The notes under the pieces: model-generated
What the model saw: the letters and a program-made list of their open reading frames with translations, nothing else
Databases searched by the model: none
What the model was told of the DNA's origin: nothing
NCBI GenBank assembly: GCA_964485235.1
Contig: CAZAIO010000005.1
Span: 1 to 46,125 of the forward strand
Source: CAZAIO01 sp964485235
GTDB taxonomy: Bacteria > Chloroflexota > Dehalococcoidia > GIF9 > UBA5629
Direction of reading: 5' to 3'
Length of the DNA stretch: 46,125 nucleotides
Part shown: piece by piece, positions 1-8,396 of the stretch
How positions within the stretch are numbered: position 1 is the first letter of the stretch
How the letters are laid out: every line of letters starts with the position of its first letter
Translations under genes and position numbers: made by a program

Positions 1-890
1 CTCTTTACCCATTCGGGCTTTATCACGCCCGGTCCCGATTTTGCGAGGGAAATACAGATATCCACCCCTTTGAGCGCTTCTGCAATACCGCCCGTTTTTT
101 TATCTGCATTCGTCCTTTTACAGAGGTCCCATTTATACGGGTTCTCTTTCTGGTCGGCTTCAATGTCTATCCTGCCCCTGTGAAGAATACTTTTACTATC
201 CACCACAATAGTATTCTCCGGGGTAAAACCGTCGGCAAAGAGCAGCCTTAAAATCGCCACATTCGCAGCCCCGATACCTATCATCGTCAACCTGACATCT
301 TCCTTTTTCTTGCCGACTATCTTCAGGGCATTAATAACACCGGCGAGAGTGACGGCAGCGGTACCCTGTTGGTCGTCGTGCCATACAGGGATTTTTGCCT
401 CTGCCCGCAGCCTGTCAAGTATATAAAAGCATTTCGGGTTCGCTATGTCTTCAAGATTGATACCGCCGAAAGACGGTTGGAGCCATTTCACTGCCTTGAT
501 AAATTCTTCAGGATCGGTAGTATCGAGGCAAATCGGCACGGCATCGACACCGCCCAGATATTTGAAGAGCAGCGCCTTTCCTTCCATGACCGGCATAGCA
601 GCTTCCGGACCTATGTTGCCCAGTCCGAGCACCCTGGTGCCGTCAGAGACTACTGCAACGGTATTCCACTTATTCGTATACTCGTAAGCCAGTTCCTTGT
701 TTTCCTGAATGGCTTTACAGGGTGCGGCAACACCGGGAGTATACCAGATAGCAAAATCATTGAAGTCCCTGATACAGCATTTCGGCATCGTCTGCATTTT
801 CCCGCGGTAAAACGGATGCAGCTTCATGGCATCCTGCGCCGGCTGCTGGGCACGCGCAATAAGGTCTTCGACTTTTTTTTCGTCAGGCAC
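1..890 (-). CDS. NAD(P)-dependent malic enzyme (3' end cut by window)
   Basis: Oxidative decarboxylation of malate to pyruvate. Translating the minus strand from a GTG at 890 gives 296 residues, starting MPDEKKVEDLIARAQ, with the malic-enzyme blocks YTPGVAAPC, VSDGTRVLGLGNIGP, the acidic block FGGINLEDIANP, WHDDQQGTAA, and a Rossmann segment around IGIGAANVAI. The family is usually 400 residues or more, so the C-terminus lies beyond base 1. The GTG is preceded by AAGGGA at a good distance and overlaps the end of the isocitrate dehydrogenase gene by 8 bases, so the two are probably translationally coupled. It forms the distal end of the central carbon block. NAD versus NADP preference cannot be read with confidence. 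Confidence 0.93.
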   Translation of the reverse strand, partial: MPDEKKVEDLIARAQQPAQDAMKLHPFYRGKMQTMPKCCIRDFNDFAIWYTPGVAAPCKAIQENKELAYEYTNKWNTVAVVSDGTRVLGLGNIGPEAAMPVMEGKALLFKYLGGVDAVPICLDTTDPEEFIKAVKWLQPSFGGINLEDIANPKCFYILDRLRAEAKIPVWHDDQQGTAAVTLAGVINALKIVGKKKEDVRLTMIGIGAANVAILRLLFADGFTPENTIVVDSKSILHRGRIDIEADQKENPYKWDLCKRTNADKKTGGIAEALKGVDICISLAKSGPGVIKPEWVK

Positions 891-1974
891 TACTATTTCC
901 CTTCAATCGAGCAATTATCGCATCAGCGACTTCCGAAGTGGTAGACGGACTATAACCGTCCGCCAATCTCATATCATACGTCACATGCTTTCCTTCTGCA
1001 ATAACCGCCGCAATTGCTGCTTCCAGCCTGTCGGCACTTTCGTCCTCTCCGAGATGATGGAGCATGAGGACCGATGAGAGCATCATCGCTATCGGGTTCA
1101 CTTTATTCATGCCCTTGTATTTCGGAGCGCTCCCGTGTGTAGGCTCGAATACGGCACAATCATCTCCTATATTAGCACCGGGCGCAAGCCCCAGACCACC
1201 CACCAGTCCGGCGCAAAGGTCGGAAATAATATCGCCGTACAGGTTGGGCAATACCAGCACGTCGAAACGTTGAGGATTTCTTACAAGCTGCATGCACAGT
1301 GCATCGATCAACACTTCCTCGAACTCGATTCCGGGATATTCCGCAGCTACTTCCCGCGCACACTGTAAAAACAGCCCGTCGGAGAACTTGAGAATATTTG
1401 CTTTGGTAACCGCGGAGACTTTTTTCCTGCCGTTTGCACGCGCATAATCGAATGCAAACCTGACAATCCTCCGGGTAGCGGCACGGGAGATCATCTTTAT
1501 ACTGAAACCCGAGTCATCCCTGATTTTCCCCTGTCCCGTATCGCAAACGAGCTCGATCAGGCGTGATGCTTCGTCCGTCCCCACGGCAAACTCCACACCG
1601 GCATACAGGTCTTCCGTATTTTCCCTGACCACGACGATGTCCACATCAGGAAAAGCGGCGGGGGCTCCCGGATATGTTTTGCAGGGACGTAAACAGGAGT
1701 AAAGGTCCAGCCTTTTCCGAAGCGCCACATTGACGCTTCTGAACCCGGTGCCTATAGGCGTCGTTACCGGCCCTTTCAGCGCGACCTTATTTTTTCTTAT
1801 GGAATCAAGCACCGCGTCCGGGAGTGGTGTTCCTGTCTCCTTTAAAGCCTGTTCGCCTACTATTAGGGGTTCCCAGTCAAACTGTACACCGGTAGCTTCC
1901 AGTACCCGTACCGTAGCCGCAGTTATCTCCGGTCCAACACCATCGCCGGGAATAAGCGTAATCCTGTGGGACAT
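883..1974 (-). CDS. Isocitrate dehydrogenase, NAD-type (beta-decarboxylating dehydrogenase family)
   Basis: Converts isocitrate to 2-oxoglutarate. The 363-residue protein starts MSHRITLIPGDGVGPE, has the substrate loop S80-VNVALRK, the block RENTEDLYAGVE at about 117-128, KANILKFSDGLF, and the metal-binding region NLYGDIISDLCAG. NTEDLYAGVE favours isocitrate (or homoisocitrate) over isopropylmalate dehydrogenase. The reading frame stays open for 25 more codons upstream, but the ATG at 1974 has GGAG 8 bases before it and matches the family N-terminus, so I chose it. It lies 22 bases after the leuD-like gene and overlaps malic enzyme, which fits a TCA half-cycle operon feeding glutamate synthesis. 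Homoisocitrate or isopropylmalate activity is the alternative. Confidence 0.92.
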   Translation of the reverse strand: MSHRITLIPGDGVGPEITAATVRVLEATGVQFDWEPLIVGEQALKETGTPLPDAVLDSIRKNKVALKGPVTTPIGTGFRSVNVALRKRLDLYSCLRPCKTYPGAPAAFPDVDIVVVRENTEDLYAGVEFAVGTDEASRLIELVCDTGQGKIRDDSGFSIKMISRAATRRIVRFAFDYARANGRKKVSAVTKANILKFSDGLFLQCAREVAAEYPGIEFEEVLIDALCMQLVRNPQRFDVLVLPNLYGDIISDLCAGLVGGLGLAPGANIGDDCAVFEPTHGSAPKYKGMNKVNPIAMMLSSVLMLHHLGEDESADRLEAAIAAVIAEGKHVTYDMRLADGYSPSTTSEVADAIIARLKGNSSA

Positions 1975-1996
1975 GTCAGTTACTCCGTAAACCAGA

Positions 1997-2503
1997 TTAT
2001 AGTTTAAAATCGCCGTGTTTGTGTATATAGGGAATAAGCCCGCCTTCATCGAGGATATCGAGCATGACCTGAGGTATCCTGTTGAATGTAAGCTCGATGT
2101 TTTTAGTGCGGTCGGTAATCACTCCCGTCGTGAGGTTTACTTCCAGCTCATCGTGTGATTCGATCTTATCGGTATCGCACAATAATACCGGGAGTCCGAG
2201 GTTTATAGCGTTTCTGAAAAATATACGCGCTACCGATTTTGCCAGAATGGCGCTCACTCCGGCCATTTTTATTACCAGCGGTGCATGTTCCCTGCTGGAG
2301 CCAAGTCCGAAATCTTTACCGGCTACCACGAAGTCCCCCGCATGTACATTGTCCACAAACGACGGATCGGCATCTTCGAGCACATGTTTTGCGAGTTCGG
2401 GCAGATTGCTCCTCAGATGCGCATACCTGCCGGGTATAATGAGGTCGGTAGATATGCTATCGCCGAATTTAAAAGCTCTGCCTTTCAATATTTTCTCAGG
2501 CAT
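1997..2503 (-). CDS. Aconitase/isopropylmalate dehydratase-type small subunit (LeuD-like)
   Basis: Swivelling small subunit of a two-subunit [4Fe-4S] hydro-lyase. 168 residues, the usual length of the archaeal-type LeuD/HacB family. Seen: GDSISTDLIIPGRY near the N-terminus, the AHLRSNLP specificity loop, and the conserved GKDFGLGSSREHAP block, followed by NAINLGLPVLLC. Its ATG overlaps the stop codon of the large subunit by one base (TAATG), so synthesis of the two subunits is probably coupled. The next gene is isocitrate dehydrogenase, so the likely substrate is citrate/isocitrate rather than isopropylmalate. That is inference from context, because the substrate loop does not settle it. Confidence 0.88.
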   Translation of the reverse strand: MPEKILKGRAFKFGDSISTDLIIPGRYAHLRSNLPELAKHVLEDADPSFVDNVHAGDFVVAGKDFGLGSSREHAPLVIKMAGVSAILAKSVARIFFRNAINLGLPVLLCDTDKIESHDELEVNLTTGVITDRTKNIELTFNRIPQVMLDILDEGGLIPYIHKHGDFKL

Positions 2504-3756
2504 TACTTCATCTCCCTTGGATCGGTGATCACTCCGGTCACAGCCGAAGCGGCAGCCGTAGCAGGACTGGCAAGATATATCGATGATTCGGGATTTCCCA
2601 TTCTGCCTTTGAAATTGCGGTTTGCCGTGGAGATACAGGCCTCTTCATCCGCCAGTACCCCCTGATGCAGTCCGAGGCATGCCGCGCATCCCGGCGGCAG
2701 AATCACCGCTCCGGCATCGATCAATGTGCCTATGTACCCGGCATCGATCGCCGCGGAAAGGACCTGACGCGAAGCAGGAGCTACTATTAACCTGACATTG
2801 GGATGACAGTGTCGATTCCGTAATACGGAAGCGGCTACTTCCAGGTCTTCCAGCCTGCCGTTGGTACAAGTGCCGATAAAGACCTGCTGTACTTTTATAT
2901 CGGAAAGTATATGCGCCGGAGCGACATTATCCACCGTATGCGGCATGGAGACCATCGGCTCGATGCCTGCTGCATCGATAGAGATCACCTGTTCATAGTC
3001 CGCGTCATCATCGGCTGAAATAGCCCTGTATTTGTCACCGCGCCCCTGCGATGCAAGGAACTGTTTTGTCTTATTATCGCTTGCAAAGAGCCCCGCCTTG
3101 GCACCGACTTCAACAGCCATGTTCGCTACGGTCATTCGCTGAGCGATGGTCATCCTGGCTGCCATATCGCCGACGAAGTCCAGCGCTTTGTAAGCCGCTC
3201 CGTCAGCACCCAACCGTCCCGTAAGATAAAGCACAAAGTCTTTTGCAGTCACCATCTTCTGAAATTTGCCGCGAATATCTATCTTATAGCTTTCCGGAAC
3301 GCGGAACCATGTCCTGCCGAGTGCGAAGGCAACAGCGACATCGCTCGATCCCATACCGGTCGCAAACGCTCCCAGCGCACCGGCGGTCACGGTATGTGAA
3401 TCAGCGCCGACAATTACCTCTCCGGGAGCGGCATACATTTCCGCTACAAGTTGATGACATACACCGTTTCCACCTTCAGAAAGGACACATCCGGCTTCCC
3501 CGGCAAAACTCCTCAGAAATTTATGATCGTTCGACAAATTCCGGTTCGGACTGGGCACCGCGTGGTCCAGAAACAGCACCGTCCGCTGCGGGTTTGCCAG
3601 TGTTTTAAGGCCGCTTTCTTTAAACTGACGCACGGTCAGCGGGCCCGTAGTATCCTGGACAAAAGCCAGGTCTACCTTTGCCACTACTATATCGCCGGCG
3701 CGGGCATCAGTCCCCGACTTCTCGCTAAGAATTTTCTCACTAAGAGTCTTTCCCAT
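2503..3756 (-). CDS. Aconitase/isopropylmalate dehydratase-type large subunit (LeuC-like)
   Basis: [4Fe-4S] hydro-lyase large subunit, 417 residues, the normal size of the archaeal-type LeuC/AcnA family. The three cluster cysteines are visible as FIGTCTNG (C297) and PPGCAACLG (C357, C360); GADSHTVTAGALGA (about 117-130) is the other hallmark. The start MGKTLSEKIL is the family N-terminus and is preceded by GAGG 6 bases upstream. With leuD-like and isocitrate dehydrogenase immediately downstream it probably acts as aconitase in a partial TCA cycle. Leucine synthesis is possible, but no leuA or leuB lies nearby. Confidence 0.9.
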   Translation of the reverse strand: MGKTLSEKILSEKSGTDARAGDIVVAKVDLAFVQDTTGPLTVRQFKESGLKTLANPQRTVLFLDHAVPSPNRNLSNDHKFLRSFAGEAGCVLSEGGNGVCHQLVAEMYAAPGEVIVGADSHTVTAGALGAFATGMGSSDVAVAFALGRTWFRVPESYKIDIRGKFQKMVTAKDFVLYLTGRLGADGAAYKALDFVGDMAARMTIAQRMTVANMAVEVGAKAGLFASDNKTKQFLASQGRGDKYRAISADDDADYEQVISIDAAGIEPMVSMPHTVDNVAPAHILSDIKVQQVFIGTCTNGRLEDLEVAASVLRNRHCHPNVRLIVAPASRQVLSAAIDAGYIGTLIDAGAVILPPGCAACLGLHQGVLADEEACISTANRNFKGRMGNPESSIYLASPATAAASAVTGVITDPREMK

Positions 3757-3922
3757 TTATCCCTCAATTATTACCAATACGCCACCGATGCTTATTTTAG
3801 CACCGGTTAGAACTCCGCTACACACAGGGCGGCGTTTATCGGAGCAGCAGGCTCCGCAACCGGTCCTGCCTCATCCAATAATATTGCTGCCGCCGCTGAA
3901 AAGGTATCGTTTACGTACTTCT

Positions 3923-5416
3923 CTAGCCTTCCTTTTCCACGAGTTTACCGGCTTTCGCTTTCGCGATAAGCTCGTCTTCCCGCTGCACATCCTCAAGCGT
4001 TTTCGGCTTTGTCGATGCGGGCGGCTCGGCAAGCCCGTACTTCCATTTCAGGAAGTCCATACCTGTCTGGGGGTAGAGAGCGTATATCAATACATCACCG
4101 ATATCTTTGGCAATGTCTTTTGTGTCTTCTTTGGCTTTTTCCAGTTCCGGCTCGATGGTATCGGCAGGACGTACCGTGATCGGTGTTTTACCCTTTTTAT
4201 ATCCCTTCAATACTTTATCGATAATTTCCTGCTCCAGCGGGACCGGTGTCTTGCCGTACAGACCGTAGACATAGTCCTTGGTCTGGTTGGTGACCATGAC
4301 ATACCGGCCGAAAAGCACATTCAGTACAGCCTGCGTGCCTACTATCTGGCTGGTGGGTGTGACCAGCGGAGGATAACCGAGGTCAGCCCTGGTCTTCGGC
4401 AATTCCGCATACACCTCCGGAAGCCGGTCGAGCGCTTTAGCCTCTCTCAACTGGGCTACCATGTTAGTGAACATACCGCCCGGGATCTGGTGCCGCAGCA
4501 CATTGGTATCGATCACTGCAAACTTGGTTGTATCGAGAAAGTCGCGATATTTCGGGACGATAGTCTCGAAATACTCTCCAAGAGCGAACAGGTGATTGAT
4601 ATCCAGTCCGGTATCCCTCTCGGTGCCGCGCAACGCCGCAACAAACGGTTCTATCGCCGGATGAGATGTACGCAGTGCAAGCGGCGCAATACAGGTGTCG
4701 ATAAAGTCTACACCGGCTTCAACCGCTTTTAACTGGCTCATATCGGCCATACCGCTGGTGAAATGACTGTGCAGGTTCACCGGTATTTTCAAAGCCGCTT
4801 TCAACGCCTTCACCAGGTCATATGCATCGCCCGGAGCGATCAGGCCCGCCATATCTTTTATACACAGGCTGTCCGCTCCCATATCCTGTATGATGAGCGC
4901 CTTCTTTACAAAATAGTCGATATTATAGATCGGTCCGCCCAATCTGGGCTCAGTCAAAGAATAGCTCAGGCAGCCCTGAATATGCTTTCCCTTATCTTTG
5001 ATCGCCTTGAACGCGGTGATAAAATTACGCTCGTCGTTCACTGCGTCGAACACACGAAATACATCGATACCGCAATCGGCTGCATGGTGCACAAATGCCG
5101 TCACAACATCGTCCGCATAGTTACGGTAACCGACGAGGTTCTGGCCGCGCAGGAGCATTTGCAGTTTTGTATCGGGCAAGAGTTTTTTCAGAAGGCGTAC
5201 CCTCTCCCACGGGTCTTCGTTCAGATACCGTGTCATCACATCGAAAGTAGCGCCACCCCACATTTCCATCGACCAGAATCCTGCTTTATTAAACTCCGAT
5301 GCGATAGCAACAAGGTCATCGGTCCTCATCCTGGTCGCAAAAAGGGACTGATGTCCATCGCGGAACGTCAGGTCGGTAATACGCAACGGGTTTTTCTTAT
5401 CTTTTTCATTGCTCAT
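3923..5416 (-). CDS. Carboxyltransferase of the PycB/OadA/transcarboxylase-5S type, no biotin domain
   Basis: Pyruvate/oxaloacetate carboxyltransferase, 497 residues. The HMGL-like barrel starts with LTFRDGHQSLFATRM (about 17-31); further family blocks are WGGATFDV, MLLRGQNLVGYR, IKDMAGL, NLHSHFTSGM and PPLVTPTSQIVGTQAV. The C-terminal conserved carboxylase part ends near LIYALYPQTGMDFLKWKYG, and the protein stops after KLVEKEG. No AMKM biotin motif is present, so it resembles the free-standing 5S subunit of transcarboxylase (about 505 residues) more than full-length OadA or PycB. The neighbour upstream is a 12S-type subunit. It may make oxaloacetate from pyruvate using a biotin carrier encoded elsewhere. 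GGGAGA precedes the ATG. Confidence 0.88.
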   Translation of the reverse strand: MSNEKDKKNPLRITDLTFRDGHQSLFATRMRTDDLVAIASEFNKAGFWSMEMWGGATFDVMTRYLNEDPWERVRLLKKLLPDTKLQMLLRGQNLVGYRNYADDVVTAFVHHAADCGIDVFRVFDAVNDERNFITAFKAIKDKGKHIQGCLSYSLTEPRLGGPIYNIDYFVKKALIIQDMGADSLCIKDMAGLIAPGDAYDLVKALKAALKIPVNLHSHFTSGMADMSQLKAVEAGVDFIDTCIAPLALRTSHPAIEPFVAALRGTERDTGLDINHLFALGEYFETIVPKYRDFLDTTKFAVIDTNVLRHQIPGGMFTNMVAQLREAKALDRLPEVYAELPKTRADLGYPPLVTPTSQIVGTQAVLNVLFGRYVMVTNQTKDYVYGLYGKTPVPLEQEIIDKVLKGYKKGKTPITVRPADTIEPELEKAKEDTKDIAKDIGDVLIYALYPQTGMDFLKWKYGLAEPPASTKPKTLEDVQREDELIAKAKAGKLVEKEG

Positions 5417-5512
5417 TATCTATCTCTCCCTAAAGTTATTTTCTCATATTTAAACGGCCTGCCAGCTCCCCGGTTGGCCCTCCATTTTACCGTCCGAAGA
5501 GTCTCCACGTTT

Positions 5513-5611
5513 TTACTCAGGCCGGGAAATGTCGTTATTATTCTTTACCTCAATCTCTATTGCTGTTCCTTTATGAATGCAGGCGTTGATTGCTGCCACG
5601 ACAGCCGCCAT
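5513..5611 (-). CDS. Possible small decarboxylase-associated subunit (MmdD/E-like fragment)
   Basis: A 32-residue frame starting MAAVVAAINACIHKG lies between the 12S-like and 5S-like genes. Reading on upstream in the same frame gives DDVMAAVVAAINA, which resembles the DDEIVAVIAAAVAA-type helix of small subunits of methylmalonyl-CoA/glutaconyl-CoA decarboxylases. After the stop at 5513 a second frame ends in a Trp/Arg/Gly-rich stretch (WRANRGAGRP) that recalls the C-terminus of such subunits, so the gene may be frameshifted or decayed. The start codon is uncertain and no clear ribosome binding site is visible. Resemblance is by eye only. Confidence 0.35.
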   Translation of the reverse strand: MAAVVAAINACIHKGTAIEIEVKNNNDISRPE

Positions 5612-5637
5612 AACATCATCCGTTTCAGCCCTCTGCG

Positions 5638-7200
5638 TTACAGGGGAATGTTGCCATGTTTTTTCGCAGGGTTGGTATCGACTTTGTTGTGGAGCATTTC
5701 CAGCGCTTTTATCAGCTTCGGCCGCGTGGTTCTCGGGTCGATGACATCGTCGACATATCCCCTGCTCGCTGCAATATAGGGATTGGCAAACTTGTCCCGG
5801 TAATCAGCGATCAGTTGTTTCCGTTTCTCTACCGGGTCTTCCGAGCTGTCGATATCACGTTTAAACACAATGTCGACCGCTCCTTCCGGTCCGAGCACGG
5901 CGATTTCAGCAGTAGGCCAGGCATAGCTTATATCTCCGCGCAGGCTTCTGCTGCTCATGACGATATAGGCGCCGCCATATGCCTTGCGAATAATCACGCT
6001 TATTTTGGGCACGGTCGCTTCAGCATACGCATAGAGAAATTTTGCGCCATGCCGTATAACGCCGCGGTGCTCCTGTTCGGTCCCCGGGAAATATCCCGGC
6101 ACATCGACAAAAGTAATAATCGGAATATTAAAGCAGTCACAAAAACGCACGAACCTGGCGCCTTTATCCGCAGCATCGACATCGATCGAACCGGCATAGT
6201 GAAGAGGCTGCTGGGCAACAATACCGACACTCTGCCCTGCCATGCGGGCAAACCCGGTGATAAGGTTTCGGGCAAAATAGCTGTGCACCGGGAAAAAACT
6301 GCCTTTATCGATTACTATATCGATTATTTTCTGCATATCATATACTTTCGCCGGACTATCCGGAATAATTTCGAGCAGCCCTTCATCCATTCGATCGGAT
6401 GCATCGCCGTTTTCAATAATAAAAGGCTCTTCCGTATTGTTCTGCGGCAAATATTCCAGGAGACTGCGTACCATTTCCAGACATTGTTGGTCATTTTCAG
6501 CGACAAAGTGACAGTTACCCGTTTTCGCCGCATGAGTCATGGCGCCGCCGAGCTTTTCTGCGTCTACTTCTTCACCGGTAGCCGCCTTTATTACCGCCGG
6601 GCCGGTTATATACATTTGTGAGGTATTCTTCACCATAAAAATAAAATCCGTAATGGCCGGAGAATAGACTGCGCCACCGGCACACGGTCCCATGATTACG
6701 GATATCTGGGGAATAACGCCCGAATAAAGGGTATTTCTGGTGAAAATTTCTCCGTATCCTACCAGGCTGTCGATGCCTTCCTGTATTCGCGCTCCACCCG
6801 AATCAAGGAGCCCGATGACAGGAGAGCCGTTCTTCGCCGCCAGGTCCATCACCTTGCATATTTTCTCGGACGCTACCTTGGAGAGGGAGCCGCCGAACAC
6901 GGTGAAGTCCTGCGAATACACAAAGACATTCCGCCCGTTTATCTTGCCGTAACCGGTCACCACCGAATCGCCGGAATATTTTTTCTCATCCAGACCGAAA
7001 TCGGTACAGCGGTGCTGTACAAAAGAATCGATCTCCTCGAACGTTTCCATATCGAAAAGCAGCGCGATACGCTCCCGCGCAGTCAGCTTTCCACGCTGGT
7101 GCTGCCCTTCGATCCCTTTTTGCCCGCCACCGGCAACAGCTTGCTCACGGCGTATATTTAAATCTGCTAGTTTCTTACCGACTTCCGATTCCGCACTCAT
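5638..7200 (-). CDS. mmdA: Acyl-CoA carboxylase/methylmalonyl-CoA carboxyltransferase (12S/PccB/MmdA family)
   Basis: Carboxyltransferase beta-type subunit moving carboxyl between biotin and propionyl-CoA/methylmalonyl-CoA. 520 residues, the family length. Seen: KLTARERIALLFD near the N-terminus, the acyl-CoA oxyanion region GPCAGGAVYSPA, and the C-terminal FVDVPGYFPGTEQEHRGVIR, KAYGGAYIVMSS and the classical ending KKHGNIPL. The pairing with a 5S-like gene, rather than with accC and biotin carrier genes, suggests a transcarboxylase or a sodium-pump-type decarboxylase. First gene of the minus-strand block; GGGG precedes the ATG and an extended -10 lies about 46 bases upstream. Substrate chain length is not determined. 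Confidence 0.9.
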   Translation of the reverse strand: MSAESEVGKKLADLNIRREQAVAGGGQKGIEGQHQRGKLTARERIALLFDMETFEEIDSFVQHRCTDFGLDEKKYSGDSVVTGYGKINGRNVFVYSQDFTVFGGSLSKVASEKICKVMDLAAKNGSPVIGLLDSGGARIQEGIDSLVGYGEIFTRNTLYSGVIPQISVIMGPCAGGAVYSPAITDFIFMVKNTSQMYITGPAVIKAATGEEVDAEKLGGAMTHAAKTGNCHFVAENDQQCLEMVRSLLEYLPQNNTEEPFIIENGDASDRMDEGLLEIIPDSPAKVYDMQKIIDIVIDKGSFFPVHSYFARNLITGFARMAGQSVGIVAQQPLHYAGSIDVDAADKGARFVRFCDCFNIPIITFVDVPGYFPGTEQEHRGVIRHGAKFLYAYAEATVPKISVIIRKAYGGAYIVMSSRSLRGDISYAWPTAEIAVLGPEGAVDIVFKRDIDSSEDPVEKRKQLIADYRDKFANPYIAASRGYVDDVIDPRTTRPKLIKALEMLHNKVDTNPAKKHGNIPL

Positions 7201-7245
7201 TGCTGCCCCACAAGAAGAATATCTCCGGAATTGTGTATAAACTAA

Positions 7246-7254
7246 ATTCTAGCA
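7246..7254 (-). promoter_or_regulatory. Extended -10 promoter (TGCTAGAAT) of the central carbon block
   Basis: On the minus strand TGCTAGAAT matches the extended -10 pattern TGnTATAAT, about 46 bases upstream of the mmdA-like start. No good -35 hexamer is visible at 17 bases, as often holds for extended -10 promoters. Confidence 0.45.
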
Positions 7255-7330
7255 TACAATATCGAGAATTTGCTAATACGACAAACCGGTTTTTCCGCGA
7301 CTCATTAACGTAAAAAGAGAGCATATTTTA

Positions 7331-7351
7331 GCAAAATCAGGCCGATTTTGC
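7331..7351. repeat. Perfect 8-bp inverted repeat in a divergent intergenic region
   Basis: Arms gcaaaatc (7331-7338) and gattttgc (7344-7351) flank a 5-base centre. It sits between the divergent mmdA-like block and folP, upstream of both promoter candidates. It could be an operator or a hairpin; the flanks lack a U-tract, so terminator function is less likely. Confidence 0.4.
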
Positions 7352-7470
7352 CACTTACCCGGCTTTCTATAAGGTCGCCGGAGTGCTCTCCTGCCGCGCA
7401 TTACAGTTACCTCCATGAGCTATTTTATACGGTCTTCATGGGGCATGGTATAGTGTAAACCCCAACCACA

Positions 7471-7479
7471 TGGTACAAT
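7471..7479 (+). promoter_or_regulatory. Extended -10 promoter (TGGTACAAT) of folP, likely leaderless
   Basis: TGGTACAAT ends 8 bases before the ATG at 7488. Initiation normally occurs 6-9 bases after the -10, so the transcript would begin at or next to the start codon. No ribosome binding site precedes either 7488 or the in-frame ATG at 7500. Confidence 0.5.
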
Positions 7480-7487
7480 AAAAGCCC

Positions 7488-8396
7488 ATGGTCATTACTA
7501 TGAACAGGTCAGAGCTTACAGAATGGAGAAAAGCACGCAGCGCCGGTGCTACCGGTTTTACCCGCTGCGGCAATACGGCGTTACACTGGGGCGAGAGGAC
7601 CTATATTATGGGTATTGTAAACGTGTCGCCCGATTCGTTCTCCGGCGACGGTCTGGACAATGTCGATCGAGCAGTCGACCAGGCAAAACGTTTCATCGAA
7701 GAGGGTGCCGACATTATAGATGTGGGCGGCGAGTCCACCCGTCCGGGCACCAGCCCTTCCTCTGATGACGAGGCAGCAAGACAGGAACTCAGCAGGGTAA
7801 TACCGGTACTCGAACGCCTTAAATATGAAATAACTGTACCGGTGAGCGTCGATACCTATCGCTACGCGGTTGCCCGGCAAGCGCTGGACGCCGGTGCGCA
7901 TATTATCAACGATATATGGGGGCTGCAGCGCAGTCCCGGGATCGCGGCGCTGGCAGCGGAAAGAAACGTCCCGCTTATCGTCATGTCCAACCATAGGGAA
8001 AAACAAAGCCGTTATATAATTCCAGCTATCATAGCCGATATGAAACGCGCTGCGGATATTGCGCTCGACGCGGGGGTTCCCTGGGACAATATAATAATCG
8101 ATCCCGGCATAGGTTTCGGGAAGACTCTCAAGCAGAACTACGAGATCGTCCGCCGTTTGAACGAGCTGAAAATACTCGGGCTGCCGGTCCTGCTGGGCAC
8201 ATCGCGCAAATCAATGGTCGGGCTCACGCTCGATCTTCCTCCCGACCAGCGTGTCGAAGGAACAGCGGCTACGGTTGCGCTCGGTATCGCCAACGGAGCG
8301 GATATAGTCCGCGTACACGATGTCAAAGAGATGGCCAGGGTATCGCGTATGACAGATGCGATCGTCCGTAGAAAGAGAAACATCTCATGGCAATAG
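7488..8396 (+). CDS. folP: Dihydropteroate synthase
   Basis: Condenses dihydropterin pyrophosphate with p-aminobenzoate in folate synthesis. 302 residues in a TIM-barrel pattern: GIVNVSPDSFSGDG (pterin/phosphate loop), GADIIDVGGESTRPG, VSVDTYR, IINDIWGL, DPGIGFGKT and the C-terminal GTSRKS loop, all in family order. The first 40 residues before the barrel are poorly conserved, so the exact start is uncertain: ATG 7488, or ATG 7500 giving MNRSELTEW. Overlaps folK by 10 bases and heads the folP-folK-queD operon. Confidence 0.96.
   Translation: MVITMNRSELTEWRKARSAGATGFTRCGNTALHWGERTYIMGIVNVSPDSFSGDGLDNVDRAVDQAKRFIEEGADIIDVGGESTRPGTSPSSDDEAARQELSRVIPVLERLKYEITVPVSVDTYRYAVARQALDAGAHIINDIWGLQRSPGIAALAAERNVPLIVMSNHREKQSRYIIPAIIADMKRAADIALDAGVPWDNIIIDPGIGFGKTLKQNYEIVRRLNELKILGLPVLLGTSRKSMVGLTLDLPPDQRVEGTAATVALGIANGADIVRVHDVKEMARVSRMTDAIVRRKRNISWQ

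Noticed and set aside
1997..3756. Leucine biosynthesis locus
   Set aside because: The two subunits match LeuC/LeuD, but the next gene is isocitrate dehydrogenase by its NTEDLYAGVE block and no leuA/leuB is present; aconitase is the better reading, though not proven.
3788..4732. Long open frame (314 codons) on the plus strand
   Set aside because: Antisense to the well-conserved 5S-like gene; composition is Arg/His/Cys-rich and shows no family pattern.
5656..6621. Long open frame (321 codons) on the plus strand
   Set aside because: Antisense shadow of the mmdA-like gene, no ribosome binding site and no recognisable motif.
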